This document shows, in pieces, positions 1 through 8,391 of a DNA stretch of 64,000 nucleotides. The stretch's first letter is position 1. Each line of letters opens with the position of its first letter. The position numbers were made by a program, and so were the translations under genes. The DNA comes from Bacillota bacterium (GTDB lineage Bacteria > Bacillota > Clostridia > Tissierellales > Tissierellaceae), in NCBI GenBank assembly GCA_023388495.1, contig JAEWGC010000025.1:1-64000 (forward strand), written 5' to 3'. The notes under the pieces were generated by a model. That model was not told where the DNA came from and did not search any database. It saw only the letters and a program-made list of their open reading frames with translations.

Positions 1-47
1 CACTGGGCTTTATTTATCTCATGCTTCGATGTTTTCATAGTTGTCAA
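1..47 (-). CDS. possible 5' end of a gene running off the window
   Basis: A reading frame opens leftwards with TTG at 47 (an in-frame ATG follows at 38) and stays open to the window edge, starting LTTMKTSKHEINKAQ. A GGGAG ribosome site at 56-60 lies 8 bases before the TTG. A 12-bp inverted repeat lies just upstream at 69-98. Fifteen residues are too few to name a family. The surroundings (decayed gene, hairpin) would suit a mobile element, but nothing in the sequence proves it. Confidence 0.25.
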   Translation of the reverse strand, partial: MTTMKTSKHEINKAQ

Positions 48-68
48 ATCATCATCTCCCTACTGTTC

Positions 69-98
69 TAATGTTGACAAAGTGTGTTGGCAACATTA
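69..98. repeat. 12-bp inverted repeat (hairpin)
   Basis: Arms TAATGTTGACAA and TTGGCAACATTA pair with one mismatch around a 6-base loop. No T-run follows on either strand, so it is not an obvious terminator. It lies in the leader of the partial leftward reading frame at the window edge and could be an operator, an attenuator, or part of a mobile-element end. Confidence 0.5.
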
Positions 99-209
99 GG
101 ACTACTTTGTAGAGATATTATCTCATGATTTGTGGTAGATTAAAATACATCTATTATCGACCGCTTACCGTAATTTTCGACAATTTCCTCATTCAAATAT
201 TCAAATAAA

Positions 210-240
210 AAAACAAGAGAATTTATCACTCTCTTGTTTT
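210..240 (-). terminator. intrinsic terminator after the decayed export gene
   Basis: Inverted repeat AAAACAAGAGA / TCTCTTGTTTT with a short loop, followed in the leftward direction by a run of T. It begins 3 bases after the stop codon at 243. Confidence 0.8.
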
Positions 241-242
241 CT

Positions 243-715
243 TTATCCACCAATCACATTAAATACTCCATGACTAAGCCCCATAATAAGTATGCCTGCT
301 ATTAAGCCCCCTACAAATATAGCAGGAAAAGCCCATTTAAATCTCATATCAAGAAGTGCTGCTGCAAGATTTCCACTCCACACTCCTGTCCCAGGTAAAG
401 AAATATAAGTAGTCCCCATACACCGTATTTTTGTATATTTACAGATTTATTAAGAGATTTGTCAGTAAGTTTATGTACTATGTTTTTAAATGTTCTTGTT
501 TTCTTTAAATAGTTAAATATAGGCCTAATAGTAAATAAAATAAAAGGTCCTGGAATCATACTACCTATAAAGCCAAGAATAGTAGCATGAATAGGAGACG
601 ATCCCAGAGATATACCTACTGGGATAGCTCCACGTAATTCTATGATAAGTAATGCTGCTGTTAGTATTACAGTTAATTCAATTGATAAGAAATTGAGTAG
701 TTCCTTTTGTAGTTT
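243..715 (-). pseudogene. small multidrug export protein (Sm_multidrug_ex family), frameshifted remnant
   Basis: Leftward translation gives membrane protein pieces typical of the putative small multi-drug export family. The signature LRGAIPVGISLG is read around 580-640 and is followed in the same frame by GSMIPGPFILF. Near 395-410 the frame breaks. The original frame runs into a stop at 344, while the conserved continuation LPGTGVWSGNLAAALLDMRF is in another frame and ends at 243. There is also no good start codon: the upstream frame has TAG near 713 and no ATG. At least two lesions therefore make this a pseudogene of about 150 codons. The family's substrate is not established. A terminator still follows it. 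Confidence 0.75.
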
Positions 716-920
716 CTATAGGCCTTTAATTATTCCGTTTTTATAGTATTCAATAAGTTATTAAGTCAAAGTTCCTTCTCTTTAGTGCGTTTTAATTTAT
801 TTTATAACACTTGAAATCTCAACGTTTTCAAGGTTCTATTTGTTACCTTGCTTTAATAGTTTTTAGTATTTACCAACCTGTAATCTGTCAAAACTTATTT
901 TCTTATATTCTATTATATCA

Positions 921-2489
921 TTATTTTTTATTTATTTTTATAATTCTTTTCTTTATTTGATTAACTACATCTCTAACTTCTTCCACCTTGAATACATAAC
1001 ACAATACTGCATATATAATGACACCTAGTCCTACAGCTACTAACAATGAAATAAGATTGTATATCTTAGATACACCTAGCAAACCGTATAATCCATGATA
1101 AGTTACATAAGCTATTAATCCCATTATGGCCGAGGCTAGTCCAGTTTTAAGCAATGTTATGATGTATTGCTTAGTTCCTAATGAACCTATTTTCTTTTTT
1201 AGACCATAAAATAACATAATGGTAGCTATTGTTGTAGCTATACTTGTAGCTAAGGCTAGGCCTGAGTGAGCCATATACTTAACAAAAATAAGATTAAGAA
1301 CTACATTAAGACCTACAGAAATAGCTCCATTTATCATAGGTATCCTAGTGCTTTGTAAGGAATAATATACTCTAGTTATAAGAAGTCTAATTGCCATTGC
1401 TATTAGGCCTAATGAATAGAATATTAATGCTTGAGAAGTCATTAAAGTAGCAGTAGTCCCAAATTCCCCACGTTGAAAAGCTATTTCTACTATTGGTCTA
1501 GACAATATAACAAGTCCGACTGTAGCAGGAATAGTAATTAATAATATAAGATTAATTCCATATTTCATAGTTCTCTTTAACCCAATGATATTATTAGTAT
1601 TAGCCTCTTTTGCCAATAATGGAAATATTACAGTGGTTATTGCTGTTATAAATACTCCTAATATAAGACTATTTAATTTATTTGCATAATTTAATGCAGA
1701 TATACTACCAGGTTCCAAAGACGAAGCTAAAGTTTTATCAATTATAGCATTAATATCACCTATAGCCACTCCTATAAGAATAGGCATACTTAAGTATAAG
1801 ATTTTTTTGACATATACATCTTTTATATCAAATGTAAATTTATATTTAAAACCACATTCTTTTGCTTCTGGTATTTGAATGAGTAGTTGTGATGAGACAG
1901 CTAAAACGCCTACAATCATCAATCCTTTTATTCCAAATGTATTAGAAAAAAATAGTAAAAACATAATATAAATCAAATTAAGAGGAAACCCCATTAAGGC
2001 AGTTGCTCTATATTTTTCTTCTGATTGAAGATATCCAACCATTACACCTATTAATCCACTAAATACTATCATAGGTAATCCTATTTTTGTCAGTTTAACT
2101 GCCAAATCAAATTGCTCTCCTTGAAAGCCTGATGCTAGTAGCTTTACTAATAAAGGAGCACAAATTAAAGATAGTATTGTTAATATTAAAGTTGCAAAAA
2201 AAATAATATTCAATATATTATTAGTGTGTTTAATTTTCCCTTCTTTTCCTTCTTTAGCTTCAACTTCAGAGATGACGGGTATAAAAGTTGTACTTATGGC
2301 ATTATTTAAAAAATTTCCAATAAGACCCGCTGCTGATAGTGCTATAAAAAATGTATCTGTTTCTACACTAGAGCCAAATTTTGAAGCTATTAACATTTCT
2401 CTAAAAAACCCTAAGAGTTTACTTCCTAGGGTAAAAATTACTATTATTATTGCAGATTTAGCAGATTTAGCTGCTTTATTTGATTTCAT
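921..2489 (-). CDS. murJ: MurJ/MviN-family lipid-linked oligosaccharide flippase
   Basis: This 522-residue membrane protein of the MATE/MOP superfamily starts at the ATG at 2489, because GGAGAGG lies 8 bases before it; a longer in-frame start at 2534 has no such site. The N-terminal AAKSAKSAIIIVIFTLGSKLLGFFREML and later repeated hydrophobic segments (about 14 helices) are typical of MurJ, which flips lipid II across the membrane. It is the last gene of a surface-polysaccharide locus that shows no other Wzx-type flippase, so it may export the undecaprenyl-linked repeat unit of this polymer instead of, or as well as, lipid II. Family assignment is secure; the substrate is inferred. Confidence 0.88.
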   Translation of the reverse strand: MKSNKAAKSAKSAIIIVIFTLGSKLLGFFREMLIASKFGSSVETDTFFIALSAAGLIGNFLNNAISTTFIPVISEVEAKEGKEGKIKHTNNILNIIFFATLILTILSLICAPLLVKLLASGFQGEQFDLAVKLTKIGLPMIVFSGLIGVMVGYLQSEEKYRATALMGFPLNLIYIMFLLFFSNTFGIKGLMIVGVLAVSSQLLIQIPEAKECGFKYKFTFDIKDVYVKKILYLSMPILIGVAIGDINAIIDKTLASSLEPGSISALNYANKLNSLILGVFITAITTVIFPLLAKEANTNNIIGLKRTMKYGINLILLITIPATVGLVILSRPIVEIAFQRGEFGTTATLMTSQALIFYSLGLIAMAIRLLITRVYYSLQSTRIPMINGAISVGLNVVLNLIFVKYMAHSGLALATSIATTIATIMLFYGLKKKIGSLGTKQYIITLLKTGLASAIMGLIAYVTYHGLYGLLGVSKIYNLISLLVAVGLGVIIYAVLCYVFKVEEVRDVVNQIKKRIIKINKK

Positions 2490-2612
2490 CTTAATAACCT
2501 CTCCAATTATATTATTAATATTGTCCAATCTCAAACAAGTCTAATTTATTTACAACATTAAGTTTGAATTTTTTGTAAATCAAACAAATATTACATTCAT
2601 AAAATAAGATTG

Positions 2613-3413
2613 TTATGATATTAATATATTATATAATTCTCCAATATCTTCAAATATAAAATCTGGCTTAAATTCTGTACCTTCAATGTCCTCAATTTTA
2701 GTTTCTCCCGTCAATACAACTCCAGTTGTAACACCAGCATTAATTCCACAAGAAATATCAGTATATAATCTATCACCTATAACCATAGTTTCATCAATAG
2801 AAAAGCCAGTAGCATTTATTGCTAGCTCAATCATAGTAGGCTTAGGCTTTCCAATATATTCTGGTACTCTACCAGTTGCCGTTTCTAGCATATTACAAAT
2901 AGAACCACAGTCTGGTATAAATCCAAAAGAAGTAGGACAAACTAAATCTTGATTTGTAGCAATATAATCTATTCCCATATTTAATAATTTACAAGCATCA
3001 GCAAGCTTTTGATAAGTTAATTCTGTGTCAAAACCAACTACCATGCAATCTATATCATCTTCATATTTATCCACTATATATAAATCTTTTTCTGATAACT
3101 CTGTTTTAAAAGACTTTGTACCTAAAACATAAATCTTCTTATTATTATAATACTTCTCTAAATACAATGCTGTTGCCTGAGATGATGTCATAAAATTATT
3201 CAAATCGGCTTTAATAGATAGTTTTTTTAACTTATTAATATAATCATTAACACTTTTTGAAGAGTTATTTGTCAAAAAAACATATTCACCATTAATTGAC
3301 TTAATGTATTCAAGAAAATTCAAGCTGTCTTCAAAAAGTATGTTATCTAAATAAATAGTTCCATCCATATCAAGTAAAAACAATTTTTTGTTTTTAAGTA
3401 TCTTATTAATCAT
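2613..3413 (-). CDS. HAD-IIA (NagD-like) sugar/glycerol phosphate phosphatase
   Basis: This 266-residue haloacid-dehalogenase hydrolase carries the nucleophile motif DMDGT at residues 15-19, the motif II region FLTNNSS, the cap-associated IGKPKP and motif IV GDRLYTDI. The family dephosphorylates small phosphate esters. It overlaps the upstream nucleotidyltransferase gene by 8 bases, so the two are translationally coupled. With the neighbouring dehydrogenase and glycerophosphotransferase the gene set resembles the pneumococcal gtp1-gtp2-gtp3 group linked to CDP-2-glycerol synthesis. The true substrate (for example dihydroxyacetone phosphate or a glycerol phosphate) cannot be read from sequence. 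Confidence 0.85.
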   Translation of the reverse strand: MINKILKNKKLFLLDMDGTIYLDNILFEDSLNFLEYIKSINGEYVFLTNNSSKSVNDYINKLKKLSIKADLNNFMTSSQATALYLEKYYNNKKIYVLGTKSFKTELSEKDLYIVDKYEDDIDCMVVGFDTELTYQKLADACKLLNMGIDYIATNQDLVCPTSFGFIPDCGSICNMLETATGRVPEYIGKPKPTMIELAINATGFSIDETMVIGDRLYTDISCGINAGVTTGVVLTGETKIEDIEGTEFKPDFIFEDIGELYNILIS

Positions 3414-4113
3414 TGAAAATACTCTCCGCCTTTATTAAATCATCATGATTATCTATTTCTATCCATCTTCCTTTTAGTGGACAAGGAAGAAATTCAACTG
3501 TATTTAGTATCTCATTAAGTGCAACCTCTGTCCATTGATTTAGGTCTTCTCTAACTTCAATATATTCTTTTATTTTATCATAAAGTGTTCTAGACCCATT
3601 TTCAGAAAACTTATATACATCAATGGACACTCCATAAGCACTATCTTCTGGTATAGCCTTACTAATATCTATAATTCTATTGTTTATACATGACACTTTC
3701 ATATTTTCATCATTATAGATACCTTTCTCTATTACAATAGAATCTTGATATTCTTCCTTTAGTAACTCCTTAATAATATCAGAATCATAAAAAACATCTG
3801 CATTCATTAGTAAAAATTTTTGCCCTAACATAGACTCTAATGCTAAATATGCAGAATACATATTATTCGTTTTATCATAAATATTATTATTAATGATTTT
3901 AATGTCTTTATAATTTTTATTTATTGCATCAATTATTATTTCTGATTTATATCCTACTACAACGGTAATATCCTTTATTCCATTATCTATTAAATTATCT
4001 AACTGTTTAAATAAAATAGGCTTTCCATTTACTTCAACCATGGATTTTGGTCTATTATCAGTAATTGGTCTTAACCTTGTTCCTAATCCTGCTGCTAGTA
4101 TTAATGCTTTCAT
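3406..4113 (-). CDS. NTP-transferase, probable CTP:glycerol-phosphate cytidylyltransferase (LicC-like)
   Basis: This 235-residue protein has the nucleotidyltransferase signature at the N-terminus (LILAAGLGTRLRPIT followed by RPKSMVEVNGKP) and a DxD-like metal site in MNADVFYDSD. The size and single catalytic domain fit the LicC/sugar-phosphate nucleotidyltransferase group. It overlaps the upstream dehydrogenase gene by 4 bases and the downstream phosphatase by 8. A CDP-glycerol glycerophosphotransferase lies in the same run, so the likely product is a CDP-activated glycerol. The base specificity is inferred from context. The ribosome site GGAGG lies 7 bases before the ATG. Confidence 0.82.
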   Translation of the reverse strand: MKALILAAGLGTRLRPITDNRPKSMVEVNGKPILFKQLDNLIDNGIKDITVVVGYKSEIIIDAINKNYKDIKIINNNIYDKTNNMYSAYLALESMLGQKFLLMNADVFYDSDIIKELLKEEYQDSIVIEKGIYNDENMKVSCINNRIIDISKAIPEDSAYGVSIDVYKFSENGSRTLYDKIKEYIEVREDLNQWTEVALNEILNTVEFLPCPLKGRWIEIDNHDDLIKAESIFND

Positions 4114-5165
4114 TTCAGTACCTCCATAATTTCATTGTATATTTTTTCTAAGTATGGTTTATTTAGTTCAATTGTATTTAATATAGTAAATCGATCCGGT
4201 CTAGTATTTTGTGCTTTAATCCAAGCATCTATAAAAACTTCTTTTGATATGCCTAATTTATTTGGTGATATATCAATAGAATATCTATTTAAAAAAGTAA
4301 TAATTGGATAATAGGTTCTTTTTTGAAAAATACAACTGGTAATAGTTCCAAGTGCTACTTTTAATCCATGTGGAATATTTATGTTAAAATTTTCATCTAA
4401 TGAATGACTAAATAAATGTTCTGAACCACTACAAGGCCTACTATTTCCAGCTATATCCATTGCTAAACCTGATAGCACCAACGATTGAGCTAACTGTTTT
4501 ATAAAATATTCACTTCTAATATGTTCTTCTCTACTAAACAAAAGCATATTTAAGGCAGTATCGGACAATAAATATGCAAAATCATTTGTTGGAACATTTT
4601 TATGTTTACTTTCGATCTTCCAATCATATAAAGATGTATAATTAGAAACGGTATCGCCAATACCTGCCATTAACAATGTTATAGGAGTGTTCTTAATTAT
4701 TTCAATGTCAATAATTATTCCATCTGGTGATTTACACCCAAAACTCTTAGCTCTTCCTTCAAATGTTTTTAATACAGATATAGGTGAAGCCAATCCATCA
4801 TTACTTAGCGTTGTAGGAATAGCTACATATTTCTTCTTACTCACATATGAAGCGTATTTGGCCATATCTAATATTCTTCCTCCACCAAAACCAATTACAA
4901 TATCTACATTATTTATAGCTAAGTTTTTAGCGATATTAACAGCTACATCATATGAACTATCTTTTATAAAATATATCGAGACTTCTCTATATGGATTTAT
5001 TAATTCATCTATAAGTGTTTTAAAAGTCTTATAGATTCCTTGAGATGTAAAGATAACAATTTTTTTAGACTTAATATCTCTAAATTCTTTATCAAGTTTT
5101 AACATTAAATCCTTAATATTATTATCTCCTATATCTAAAAATAATGGTAAATTAAAAGATTGCAT
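4110..5165 (-). CDS. iron/zinc-type dehydrogenase, sn-glycerol-1-phosphate dehydrogenase-like
   Basis: This 351-residue enzyme belongs to the glycerol-1-phosphate/glycerol dehydrogenase branch of the metal-dependent alcohol dehydrogenases. It has the dinucleotide-binding GFGGGRILDMAKY, then PTTLSNDGLASP, and the metal ligands in GIGDTVSNY, GSEHLFSHSLD and IPHGLKVALG. The family reduces dihydroxyacetone phosphate or related ketones with NAD(P)H. The start at 5165 is preferred: the GTG at 5174 lies inside the AAAGGGTGAG ribosome site. The next two genes encode a nucleotidyltransferase and a phosphatase, and the gene before it a glycerophosphotransferase. It therefore probably makes an unusual glycerol phosphate isomer (glycerol-1-P, or an intermediate of glycerol-2-P). 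Confidence 0.8.
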   Translation of the reverse strand: MQSFNLPLFLDIGDNNIKDLMLKLDKEFRDIKSKKIVIFTSQGIYKTFKTLIDELINPYREVSIYFIKDSSYDVAVNIAKNLAINNVDIVIGFGGGRILDMAKYASYVSKKKYVAIPTTLSNDGLASPISVLKTFEGRAKSFGCKSPDGIIIDIEIIKNTPITLLMAGIGDTVSNYTSLYDWKIESKHKNVPTNDFAYLLSDTALNMLLFSREEHIRSEYFIKQLAQSLVLSGLAMDIAGNSRPCSGSEHLFSHSLDENFNINIPHGLKVALGTITSCIFQKRTYYPIITFLNRYSIDISPNKLGISKEVFIDAWIKAQNTRPDRFTILNTIELNKPYLEKIYNEIMEVLK

Positions 5166-5206
5166 TTTTCTCACCCTTTCTTTCTAAATATCGTATACTA
5201 TCTACT

Positions 5207-6361
5207 TTATATCTTATCTAATTCATTAATTATAAATTCAACAACTCGCTCGGCTGATTTCCCATCTTGAAAGTAGTTTGTAAGATTTTTAATTCTATCT
5301 CTTTCTTTTTTGTAGATATCTTTGTTATTTTTTACATTCTTAATAAACATCAACATATCTTCAAAATTATTAATATATTCCCCTTTTAATATATCAAAAA
5401 CATTTTCAAAAACCAAACCTCTCCCTTTAGAATAATTGTTAATATCATCTATTGTTAATCCAATCTGTTTATCTAATAGTAAGTAATCATAGTATACTGA
5501 TGAATAGTCAGTTATTAATGCATCTGATTGAGCTAATAATTCATATAAATGAATATTTAAATTACACAACAAATCATCATCTATAAATAAAAAGTTTGAA
5601 AACTCAATTGTTTTTATATAACTTAAATCTTGAGAGGGATGCGGTTTTAATATAAGTAATATATTCTGTTCCTGAAGGTAATCATTTAAATCTTTAAAAT
5701 CTTGTTCTGATTCAAGAATTGGAATACCATAATTGAAAGATATATTAGTATCTTTCAATCCTTTTTTATGTTGTCTAAAAGTAGGTAACCAAACTATGAA
5801 TTTATCAAAAACATCTTTCTTTAACAAACTTATAACATCTTTTGATTTAAATAGATAGTCATTTCGTGGATAACCCAAACAAATTAAATTATCTGAATTT
5901 ATATTGAATTCGTAGGAGTTAATATTTTTAAAAAACTCTGATTGATTAAGCATATAGTTACAATTGTCTCCAATTTCATATACTCCACGAGATTTTTTTA
6001 TTAAGCTACCGTGTCCTAAAAAAATCCTAAATTGATTCTTATTAATTTTGCTAGTTATACGATTACTAAAAATAACTCCTTTTGAAAATGTTAGTAAATA
6101 TATTAAATGTATTTTTTCAAAAAAATTATCAGGACTAAAGTTTATAAATTTTACATTTTTAATCTTTAAATTTTTATATTTATTTTTATTATTAACTAAC
6201 CAAACCATTTTATATTTATTATTCAGTTGTTCTTCTATCATCTTTTTAAATACTGGATAAGTATTACAATTAAGATCAGGAATACTTTCAAATAATATTA
6301 TGTTTTTTAAAGGTATCTTAGGAGAAATGCTCCTTAGAACGCTCTTTATTACTTGCTTCAT
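5207..6361 (-). CDS. CDP-glycerol glycerophosphotransferase family protein (TagB/TagF/WchX type)
   Basis: This 384-residue protein consists of the catalytic domain of the CDP-glycerol:polyglycerophosphate transferase family. Landmarks are FLGHGSLIKK, CLGYPRNDYLF, WLPTFRQHKKG, LKPHPSQD and DALITDYSSVYYDYLLL near the C-terminus; the HGS and HPSQD segments hold the expected catalytic histidines. The family transfers glycerol phosphate from CDP-glycerol to a lipid-linked acceptor on the cytoplasmic face. There is no extra N-terminal glycosyltransferase domain. It is the first gene of the four-gene glycerol module. It probably decorates the polysaccharide repeat unit with glycerol phosphate. AGGAGG sits 7 bases before the ATG. 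Confidence 0.88.
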   Translation of the reverse strand: MKQVIKSVLRSISPKIPLKNIILFESIPDLNCNTYPVFKKMIEEQLNNKYKMVWLVNNKNKYKNLKIKNVKFINFSPDNFFEKIHLIYLLTFSKGVIFSNRITSKINKNQFRIFLGHGSLIKKSRGVYEIGDNCNYMLNQSEFFKNINSYEFNINSDNLICLGYPRNDYLFKSKDVISLLKKDVFDKFIVWLPTFRQHKKGLKDTNISFNYGIPILESEQDFKDLNDYLQEQNILLILKPHPSQDLSYIKTIEFSNFLFIDDDLLCNLNIHLYELLAQSDALITDYSSVYYDYLLLDKQIGLTIDDINNYSKGRGLVFENVFDILKGEYINNFEDMLMFIKNVKNNKDIYKKERDRIKNLTNYFQDGKSAERVVEFIINELDKI

Positions 6362-6485
6362 TTAATTCCTCCTATATAAACTAATTTTATCTTTTTAACC
6401 TTTAAAACCTTTTATTACAACAAATTATTGACCAGAATTGATTATCTAATTTAAACAGTTAATTTTAGCTATTAATGTGATATTT

Positions 6486-7040
6486 CTAAATCTTCTCTTT
6501 TAGCATAATTGAAATATCAAATATATTATTAAAAATTGCATGCGCTTTTGTATACTTCTTGTCAATACTATGACCACTTTTTACTAGATAACATTTTCCA
6601 ATCCCTGCTTTTTTTCCCGTTTGTATATCAATTTCTTTATCACCAATAAAAATACTGTTATTTAAATCTATGCTATAATCTTTCATTGCTTGTTCAATCA
6701 TTCCGACTTCAGGTTTTCTACAATTGCACTTACAACTATATTCTTTTATTATTCCTTCAGGATGATGAGGACAATAATAGTAAGCATCAATATAAGTACC
6801 TTCTTTTTCTAATAGTCTATCAATATGTTCATGTAATATTTCTATATCACGTTCTTTATAATATCCTCTAGCCACTCCCGCTTGATTTGTAATTACAATT
6901 ACTTTATATCCTAATTCATGAAATATTTTAATCGCTTCTATTGTGTTAGGTATAAACTCAAAGTCTTCTATTTTATAGAGATAATTAACTTCTTTATTTA
7001 TAGTCCCATCTCTATCTAAAAAAATAACCTTATCTTTCAT
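6486..7040 (-). CDS. gmhB: D-glycero-D-manno-heptose 1,7-bisphosphate 7-phosphatase
   Basis: This 184-residue HAD-IIIA phosphatase has the nucleophile motif FLDRDGTIN at residues 7-15, motif II VITNQAG, a zinc-binding cysteine/histidine cluster (YYCPHHPEG through CKCNCRKPE) and motif IV FIGDKEID. These features define the GmhB/histidinol-phosphatase group. Removing the 7-phosphate from heptose 1,7-bisphosphate is step 3 of activated heptose synthesis. It overlaps hddC by 11 bases, and kinase, isomerase and guanylyltransferase genes are adjacent, so the function is well supported by context. The anomer (alpha) is inferred from the HddA/HddC neighbours. Confidence 0.9.
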   Translation of the reverse strand: MKDKVIFLDRDGTINKEVNYLYKIEDFEFIPNTIEAIKIFHELGYKVIVITNQAGVARGYYKERDIEILHEHIDRLLEKEGTYIDAYYYCPHHPEGIIKEYSCKCNCRKPEVGMIEQAMKDYSIDLNNSIFIGDKEIDIQTGKKAGIGKCYLVKSGHSIDKKYTKAHAIFNNIFDISIMLKEKI

Positions 7041-7713
7041 ATTTAAAATCCTCTTGTGCTTTATAATAATCTTCTGGTATTCCTATATCAATAAAATATC
7101 CATTACTTTCATATGCACACATTGTATATTTTAACGATTCTAATATGGTCTGCTCAAAGGAAAAAACCTTATCATCTAGATTTTCAAAAATATTTCTGTT
7201 TATTAAATAAACCCCACCATTAATTTTCCCTCTATCCACGTCTTGTTTCTCAATAAATTTTGTAATTCTATTATTTTCAATAATAACTGTCCCGTATCTA
7301 TTGAAATGTTTCATCTCTTTTACTGCTATCGTAATATCACAAGAAGAATCTCTATGAATTTCTTTCATATTTCTCAAATCTACATCAAAAAATGTATCAC
7401 CATTAATAATAAATATTTCTTTATCTCTACAAATTGATACAGCTTTTTTTATAGCTCCTCCAGTTCCTAAAGGTGTTAATTCTTCTGAATATTCAATTTT
7501 GATCTCTTTAAATGAGTCTCCAAAGTGTTCCTTTATTAAATTACTTTTATATCCAACAGCCATTATGATTTTACTAAGATTATATTTACTTAGATTATTA
7601 AATATATATTCTAAGAATGGTTTATTATTAACAGGAGCCATTGGTTTTGGAACATCTGAAACAATATGACTCAATCGTGTACCAAATCCTCCAGCAAGTA
7701 TTATAGCTTCCAA
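7030..7713 (-). CDS. hddC: D-glycero-alpha-D-manno-heptose 1-phosphate guanylyltransferase
   Basis: This 227-residue nucleotidyltransferase begins MEAIILAGGFGTRLSHIVSD and then has VPKPMAPVNNKP, the canonical activation loop; INGDTFFDVD supplies the metal-binding aspartate. It starts with TTG at 7713, placed by GGAGG 7 bases upstream. It would transfer GMP to heptose-1-phosphate, giving GDP-D-glycero-alpha-D-manno-heptose, the donor known for bacterial S-layer glycans and capsules. It lies 2 bases after gmhA and overlaps gmhB. Other hexose-1-P nucleotidyltransferases look similar; the heptose assignment rests on the neighbours. Confidence 0.88.
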   Translation of the reverse strand: MEAIILAGGFGTRLSHIVSDVPKPMAPVNNKPFLEYIFNNLSKYNLSKIIMAVGYKSNLIKEHFGDSFKEIKIEYSEELTPLGTGGAIKKAVSICRDKEIFIINGDTFFDVDLRNMKEIHRDSSCDITIAVKEMKHFNRYGTVIIENNRITKFIEKQDVDRGKINGGVYLINRNIFENLDDKVFSFEQTILESLKYTMCAYESNGYFIDIGIPEDYYKAQEDFKYER

Positions 7714-7715
7714 TC

Positions 7716-8363
7716 TTATTCCTCCCCTGAAAAAAATTCATTTTCAACTGCCGCACAAATAGCATGATAAATCGGAAGATGATATTCTTGAATAATATAT
7801 GTTTTATCAGAAGGTGCATTAAGTAATATGTCTGATATATCTTTGAGTTTTCCACCACTATTTCCTGTTAATGAAATTACCTTCATTCCCTGTACCTTTG
7901 CAATCTGAGCTGCATAAATTACATTTTTTGAGTTTCCAGACGTACTGATAGCCAAAAGTATATCACCTTTATTTCCATGCCCTAAAACTTGCTGAGCAAA
8001 TGCTAAATCGGGTGCATTATCATTTGCATATGCAGTTGATAGTGCTGTTTCTCCAATAAGAGATATTGCTGGTAAAGCTCTTTGAAGATTATCTATAAAA
8101 TATTGAGAAGTTTCAGGAAAAAGATTTCTAATTTCATCTTGTTTTCTTATATCTAATTTTCTTGGTAGAAGAAATCCTTTCATCAACTCACCTACTATAT
8201 GCAATGAATCAGCTGCACTTCCACCATTTCCACAAATTAATAATTTATTATTTAGTTTATAGCACTCAATAATTTCTTTAATAGATTCTAAAACTGGAAG
8301 TCCTTTTAATACTGGATATCGATTATTAAAATCCTCTATTATTGTTATAGTTGTTTCTTTCAC
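7716..8363 (-). CDS. gmhA: phosphoheptose isomerase (sedoheptulose 7-phosphate isomerase)
   Basis: This 215-residue SIS-domain protein has the sugar-phosphate motif CGNGGSAADSLH near residue 45 and the phosphate-binding STSGNSKNV near residue 140. It converts sedoheptulose 7-phosphate to D-glycero-D-manno-heptose 7-phosphate, the committed step of the heptose pathway. It starts with GTG at 8363, 5 bases after GGAGTG. It sits between hddA and hddC in one leftward run. It is slightly longer than the classical GmhA (about 190 residues) because of an insert around residues 70-95. Confidence 0.9.
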   Translation of the reverse strand: MKETTITIIEDFNNRYPVLKGLPVLESIKEIIECYKLNNKLLICGNGGSAADSLHIVGELMKGFLLPRKLDIRKQDEIRNLFPETSQYFIDNLQRALPAISLIGETALSTAYANDNAPDLAFAQQVLGHGNKGDILLAISTSGNSKNVIYAAQIAKVQGMKVISLTGNSGGKLKDISDILLNAPSDKTYIIQEYHLPIYHAICAAVENEFFSGEE

Positions 8364-8391
8364 AATATCACTCCTTTAAAATACAATTGCA

